NCBI RefSeq assembly: GCF_016742135.1
Contig: NZ_JACVCG010000001.1
Location: forward strand, 496,001-560,000
DNA: 64,000 nt
Direction: 5' to 3'
Source: Brevundimonas sp.
GTDB lineage: Bacteria; Pseudomonadota; Alphaproteobacteria; Caulobacterales; Caulobacteraceae
A program made the position numbers and the translations under genes. The notes beneath the pieces were generated by a model. It was not told the origin of the DNA. It searched no databases and saw only the letters and a program-made list of their open reading frames with translations. Of this stretch, positions 59,793 to 64,000 are shown one piece after another (within the stretch, counting starts at the first letter, position 1; each line of letters begins with the position of its first letter).

Positions 59793-61207
59793 GACCTCAA
59801 GCCTTTGATCTCGTTTTCGATGTTCTTAACGCTATCGGACTCAAAGCTGGCGACCGGGTAGGCGCAATAGTCGGCGGCATAGTATGCCGACGGGCGGTGA
59901 TTGCCGCTCTGGCCCAGGCCTCCGAATGGCATATCGCCGGCTGCGCCGGTGGTCGGCCGGTTGCAATTCACCACGCCCGCGCGGATGCGGTGGATAAAGC
60001 GCTCCCAGTTCGCCGGGTTATCCGAGACCAGCCCGGCGGAGAGGCCGTACTTCGTGGCATTGGCCTCGCGGATGGCGCTGTCGAAATCGGGCACGCGGCG
60101 GACCTGCAGGAAGGGGGCGAAGATCTCTTCGTCCGGCACCTCGACGCCGGTCGTGTCAATGATTGACGGCTTAACGAAGGCGGGCGACAGGCCGTCGACG
60201 GGGCCCGAGGCACGGATCACCCGGGCACCGGCATCAATGCGCTGCTGCAGGGCGTGGAGGGCGGCGCTGGCCGCCCGGCTCGAGATCAGCGGTCCGCCAT
60301 ACGGCTCGGGGTCGCTGTTCCACGGCGCGAAGACGATCCGGTCGGCCAGGGCCACGACGGCCTCGACGATGGCGTCGCCTTGCGGTCCCTCCGGCAGGAT
60401 CAGGCGACGGGCGCACGAGCACCTCTGGCCGGTGGTGATGAAGGCGGACTGGAGGATGATCCCGGCCGCCGCCTCGGCATCGGCGGCATCCCACACGACC
60501 AGCGGATTATTACCCCCCAGCTCCAGCGCCAGGATCACATGCGGGTTGTCGGCGAAGTATCGCTTGAAATAGGCCCCGGCGGCACCCGATCCGGTGAACA
60601 TCAGGGCGTCGATATCCTGATCCAGCAGGGCCGCGCCGACGTCACGCCCGCCCTGGACCAGATTGACGACCCCGTCAGGCAGGTCTGCCTCCTCGAGGCA
60701 CTCGACCATCAGCTGGCCGGTCATCGGCGTCTCTTCCGATGGCTTGAACACGACCGTGTCGCCGGCCAGCAGGGCCGGCACGATATGGCCGTTGGGCAGA
60801 TGGCCGGGGAAGTTGAAGGGCCCCAGCACGGCTGCCACGCCATGCGGGCGGTGGCGGAGGGTGGCGCGGCCGAAGCCGGTGTCGGAGGTGCGCTCGCCGG
60901 TACGCTCGTCATAGGCCCGGATCGAGATATCGACCTTGCCCTGCATGGCCGTGGCCTCGGTGCGGGTTTCCCACAGCGGCTTGCCGGTCTCCCGGCTGAT
61001 GACTTCGGCGATTTCGGGCGCGCGCGCCTTCAGCACCGCCTGATAGCGTTTGACGGCGTCGATGCGGTCCTGACGAGGACGGTCGGCCCAGTCGGGAAAG
61101 GCGGCGCGGGCGCGGGTCGCAGCCTGCTCCACCTCGCTGCCGGTCGAGGCCGGGCCCTCCCACACTGTGTCGCCCGTGGCAGGATCGATGGAGGCAAAGG
61201 TGGTCAT
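59789..61207 (-). CDS. astD: Succinylglutamate-semialdehyde dehydrogenase
   Basis: NAD-dependent aldehyde dehydrogenase forming N-succinylglutamate, 472 residues. PFNFPGHLPNGHIVPALL, GGNNPLVVWDAADAEAA and the catalytic Cys in TTGQRCSCARRL near residue 278 place it in the AstD branch. Located between astA (16 bases upstream) and astB, with a GTGA overlap to the latter. Full length. Confidence 0.95.
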   Translation of the reverse strand: MTTFASIDPATGDTVWEGPASTGSEVEQAATRARAAFPDWADRPRQDRIDAVKRYQAVLKARAPEIAEVISRETGKPLWETRTEATAMQGKVDISIRAYDERTGERTSDTGFGRATLRHRPHGVAAVLGPFNFPGHLPNGHIVPALLAGDTVVFKPSEETPMTGQLMVECLEEADLPDGVVNLVQGGRDVGAALLDQDIDALMFTGSGAAGAYFKRYFADNPHVILALELGGNNPLVVWDAADAEAAAGIILQSAFITTGQRCSCARRLILPEGPQGDAIVEAVVALADRIVFAPWNSDPEPYGGPLISSRAASAALHALQQRIDAGARVIRASGPVDGLSPAFVKPSIIDTTGVEVPDEEIFAPFLQVRRVPDFDSAIREANATKYGLSAGLVSDNPANWERFIHRIRAGVVNCNRPTTGAAGDMPFGGLGQSGNHRPSAYYAADYCAYPVASFESDSVKNIENEIKGLRS

Positions 61208-61223
61208 TGGAAGTCCTTACGGG

Positions 61224-62231
61224 TCAGCTTTTCACGCGCACCGTGTCGCCCGCCCTGACCTTGAGGGCGGCGGCGGTCTCAGCGGTGAGGGTCACAGTGT
61301 CGTCGTCGATAGCGGCCTTTTGTCGGACCGCGCGGAAGCCTTCGACCCGGTCGGTTGAGATCAGGCTGGGCAGCTCGGCCTCGACCTCGGTTTCGACCTT
61401 CACGGTCAGTCGGCGGGCGTCCCGCACGGTGCGGATATTGTCGCGCTGACAGCTGACGGTCGGACCCGCGTCGAAGATGTCGACAAGACCGTTGGGGCGG
61501 AAGCCCTCGGACTCCAGGAGCGCCATGGCGGGCACGCCCTGGGGGTGGACCTTGCCGATGACGGCGCGCGCGGGCTCGGGCAGAAGCTCGACATAGATCG
61601 GGTGCCGCGGGGCCAGATCGAGGATGAACTGCTTGTCGGTGGAACCGGTCATGCGGTCCGCTTCGTCGAACTCCATCGGGAAGAACTTATGCGCCACATG
61701 GTCCCAGAAGGGACAGGCGCCATCGGGCGTGAAGACGCCGCGCAGTTCGGCCAGAACCGTGTCAGCGAACAGGTCGGGTTCGGCCCCGATCAGCATATAG
61801 CGCGACTGGCTGAGCAAGCGTCCGGCCCCGCCCTTGCGTCGGTCGGCCTTCAGGAACAGCGAGCCGACCTCGGACCAGCCGGTGCACTCATTGACCAGCA
61901 CCAGGGTCTTCTGTTCCAGCTTGATGCCCAGCGAGGGCGAAGACTGGGTGTTGTTGACCACCCGGAAGCTGAAAAACGGCCGGTTGAGGCCGACCGCCGC
62001 CTTGACCGACCCGACCCCGTCCACGTCGCCCGTGTCCGACTCCTCGAGCATCAGGGTGTACCAGCGCTCTTGCGGCTCGATCGCGCCCGCAAAGCTGTCG
62101 CGGCTCAGGTCCAGCCGCTCGCTCAGCTGATCCGGATCCTCGGGCAGGCTCGTGAAGCCGGGCCCGGACAGGATGGCCAGTTCCAGCAGGGAATCCAGAT
62201 CGCCGGGACCGGCGGGGCGAACGACCAGCAT
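61224..62231 (-). CDS. astA: Arginine N-succinyltransferase
   Basis: First enzyme of the AST pathway: arginine plus succinyl-CoA to N2-succinylarginine. The 335-residue product opens with MLVVRPAGPGDLDSLLELA and has the family segments GFTSLPEDPDQLSERL and LFLKADRRKGGAGRLLSQSRYMLI (acetyl-CoA-type fold). The single-chain form replaces the two-subunit AruAI type. ATG 62231 follows AGGTAGG and lies 5 bases after the stop of the M20 hydrolase. Confidence 0.93.
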   Translation of the reverse strand: MLVVRPAGPGDLDSLLELAILSGPGFTSLPEDPDQLSERLDLSRDSFAGAIEPQERWYTLMLEESDTGDVDGVGSVKAAVGLNRPFFSFRVVNNTQSSPSLGIKLEQKTLVLVNECTGWSEVGSLFLKADRRKGGAGRLLSQSRYMLIGAEPDLFADTVLAELRGVFTPDGACPFWDHVAHKFFPMEFDEADRMTGSTDKQFILDLAPRHPIYVELLPEPARAVIGKVHPQGVPAMALLESEGFRPNGLVDIFDAGPTVSCQRDNIRTVRDARRLTVKVETEVEAELPSLISTDRVEGFRAVRQKAAIDDDTVTLTAETAAALKVRAGDTVRVKS

Positions 62232-62236
62232 GGAAC

Positions 62237-63487
62237 CTACCTGGACTGGAGACGAAGCTGTTTGAGGTGGTGGGCATCGATCTCGCCCGAGGCCACCTTG
62301 CACAGGATCAGGGCGGACAGCTGGGCCCGCTCGACGAAGCTGTCGGGCCAGGCGTATTCCTGACCCGAGTGGATGGCGCCGCCGATCACGCCGAGGGTAT
62401 CGATATTGGGCAGGCCCGCCGCGTGCAGGTTATTGCCCTCGCACACTCCGCCGGACGGCTGCCAGCGCAGGGTCTGGTTCAGCAGTGCGCCAGCCTGGCG
62501 CACCGCTTCGAACAGGGCGGTCTGGGCCGCGTCCATCGGCTTGGGCGGCCGGGTGAAGCCACCGTGCAGCGCGACCGTGGCTCCCTTGATCGGCGGTTGT
62601 GCGGCGATGGCCTGGACCTGCGCCAAGGTCCAGTCGGCGGCTTCGGGATCCGGCACCCGGACATTGAACCGGACCACAGCGGTGTCGGCGACGACGTTCA
62701 GCGGCGCACCGCCCGAGATGCGCGCCACATTGACGGTCACGCCCTCGCGCTGGCCGTTCAGGTCGTCGAGGGCCGTGGCCAGCCGCGCCGCGCCGGCCAT
62801 GGCGTTGACGCCTTCATGATAGGCGCGCCCCGCATGGGCCGACTTGCCGCGCAGGACGATGTGGAAATTGCCGCTGCCCTTTCGTGCCCCGGCAAGACTG
62901 CCGTCGGGCAGGGAGGGCTCATACGTCAGGCCCAGATGGCCGCGCGCGCCCAGTTCAGCCAGCAGGGGGGCGGACCCCGGCGAGCCGATTTCCTCGTCCG
63001 GCGACAACAGGACGGTCCAGCCGACCCGCGCCTTGTCGGGGTGATGTTCGAAAGCCTCCAATGCGCCCAGCAGGACCGAGATACCGCCCTTCATGTCGGC
63101 GATACCGGGCCCATGCAGGGCGCCGTCGTCGCGGGTGCCGACCGTCTGAAAGGGGCTGTCGGCCTCGAAGACGGTGTCGTAGTGGCCCGTCAGCACGATC
63201 TGGATCGGGGCAGCCGGGCGCTGGGTCAGCCTGAGCGCCGGTGCGAAGCCCAGGGGGACCTCGCTGCCGTCGTCCTCGATGCGGCTGGACGCGGCGGTGG
63301 CTACGCGTTCCACCGCACACGGCAGGTGTTCGACCGCGCGCTCAATGGCGCTCAGCACGCGGTCCAGACCTTCCGCATTGCGGCTGCCGGAGTTGATATT
63401 GGCCCAGTCGATCGCGCGTCCCACCAAGGCGTCACGCCGTGCGGCGACATGGTCGAGCACGATCTGGTCTTCCGGGCGTATCTGCAT
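62237..63487 (-). CDS. M20-family metallopeptidase/deacylase in the AST operon
   Basis: A 416-residue zinc hydrolase of the M20 (ArgE/DapE/carboxypeptidase G2) family. Metal-site motifs: VLTGHYDTVFEAD near residue 100, GPGIADMKGGISV, and LLSPDEEIGSPGS (catalytic and ligand Glu). The dimerisation domain follows (SAHAGRAYHEGVNAM). It is the first gene of the operon before astA, where AstE (an M14 enzyme) would be expected for the last step. Removal of succinate from N-succinylglutamate by this M20 enzyme is a plausible inference; no astE is seen here. Confidence 0.88.
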   Translation of the reverse strand: MQIRPEDQIVLDHVAARRDALVGRAIDWANINSGSRNAEGLDRVLSAIERAVEHLPCAVERVATAASSRIEDDGSEVPLGFAPALRLTQRPAAPIQIVLTGHYDTVFEADSPFQTVGTRDDGALHGPGIADMKGGISVLLGALEAFEHHPDKARVGWTVLLSPDEEIGSPGSAPLLAELGARGHLGLTYEPSLPDGSLAGARKGSGNFHIVLRGKSAHAGRAYHEGVNAMAGAARLATALDDLNGQREGVTVNVARISGGAPLNVVADTAVVRFNVRVPDPEAADWTLAQVQAIAAQPPIKGATVALHGGFTRPPKPMDAAQTALFEAVRQAGALLNQTLRWQPSGGVCEGNNLHAAGLPNIDTLGVIGGAIHSGQEYAWPDSFVERAQLSALILCKVASGEIDAHHLKQLRLQSR

Positions 63488-63592
63488 GCGGGCGGACCCT
63501 AGCGACCCTTCCTGCAAAGGTGAAGGGTCAGTCGCTTTGAACGGACGCCAGCGCGTGCGAGGCTGTCCGTCTCAAGAGGGGAGTATTCTGAC

Positions 63593-64000
63593 ATGGCCGA
63601 CTGGCTCAAGGCGATCAATCCGACGTCAACTGCGACGACCCGGCCAGAGGCCCTTGCGGCGGCGAGGGCCAGCAGCCTCGGCATTCTCGTCGGCCTCGCC
63701 TTTGGCGTGGTCGGGCTGATCCGGACCCTGGGGCTGGGCCCGGAAGCCGTGGAAGCCGCGATGATGGCGAGCTCCCAGGGCGATCCTGCAGTGGCGGGTA
63801 TGGCCGGGATCGTCGCGTCTGCGCTGGTGTATATTTCGGCTGCCGTGCTGGTCATCCAGGCGATATTTGGCCTGGTCCAGTGGTTCAAGCCCAATCGCTT
63901 TATCCCGATATTGTTCACCGTCCTCGTGGCCTACGGCCTCGTCTCCGCAGTCTCGAGTCTGGCCATGGCCAGTCAGATGGATCTGCCCGCAGGCGTTTCG
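63593..64000 (+). CDS. Hypothetical membrane protein (partial, 3' end outside window)
   Basis: The visible 136 residues (MADWLKAINPTS...) contain three hydrophobic helices: ASSLGILVGLAFGVVGLI, VASALVYISAAVLVIQAIFGLVQW and FIPILFTVLVAYGLVSAVSSL. No family recognised. The start is supported weakly by AGAGGGGAG about ten bases upstream. Divergent from the AST operon with a 105-base gap. Confidence 0.6.
   Translation, partial: MADWLKAINPTSTATTRPEALAAARASSLGILVGLAFGVVGLIRTLGLGPEAVEAAMMASSQGDPAVAGMAGIVASALVYISAAVLVIQAIFGLVQWFKPNRFIPILFTVLVAYGLVSAVSSLAMASQMDLPAGVS

Overview
The window looks like a chromosomal segment of a GC-rich alphaproteobacterium of the Caulobacterales, most probably Brevundimonas or a close relative. 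Pointers are the flbA-flbT-flaF-flagellin block, a TacA-type NtrC regulator, a Caulobacter-style TonB-dependent receptor, a GTTC-N7-GTTC SOS box in front of imuA-imuB-dnaE2, and a GyrA with Ala and Met at the quinolone-determining positions. The genus call is inference from gene content; no marker such as 16S is present.

Layout. 1-5.6 kb: a respiratory block with partial oxidase subunit I, a CuA-less subunit II, a DUF2231 membrane protein, a CopD/HemJ-like protein, a CtaG-type assembly factor and a PQQ glucose dehydrogenase. 5.7-13 kb: a CinA-C protein, the mutagenic translesion operon imuA-imuB-dnaE2, and an SDR. 13.2-30.0 kb: a complete myo-inositol pathway (iolA, B, C, D, E, G and an RpiR regulator) whose operon also contains a GPH symporter and a GH105 unsaturated-uronyl hydrolase, followed on the other strand by a TonB receptor and a TAT-exported lyase-like protein. 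Together these read as a utilisation locus for a uronic-acid/inositol conjugate, which I consider the strongest novelty candidate. 30.2-35.1 kb: a partly decayed RiPP/lasso-like island (PRMT-like and CheR-like methyltransferases, an HprK-like fragment, 2OG-Fe(II) oxygenase fragments, a beta-propeller protein and a lasso B2-family protease homologue) ending at a tRNA-Ser(CGA) gene.

35.3-39.5 kb: NrtR-like regulator, HD hydrolase, a lipoprotein, a MoxR ATPase and two small acidic proteins. 39.5-45.4 kb: flagellar genes flbA-like, flbT, flaF and a flagellin with a sigma-54 promoter and a two-hairpin leader, then ExoD and TacA-like. 45.6-57.5 kb: housekeeping genes (DUF4153 protein, pepF, sodC, gyrA, class IV aminotransferase, coaD, two periplasmic cyclophilins, ppx/gppA, hspQ). 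57.6-63.5 kb: phenylalanine hydroxylase and an arginine succinyltransferase (ast) operon with an M20 hydrolase in place of AstE. A partial membrane protein gene runs off the right edge.

No rRNA, CRISPR array, insertion sequence or integrase was seen. No non-coding stretch exceeds about 300 bases. The longest gaps are 29,995-30,212 and 32,164-32,381 (about 220 bases each; no supported gene) and 42,197-42,382 (flagellin promoter and leader).
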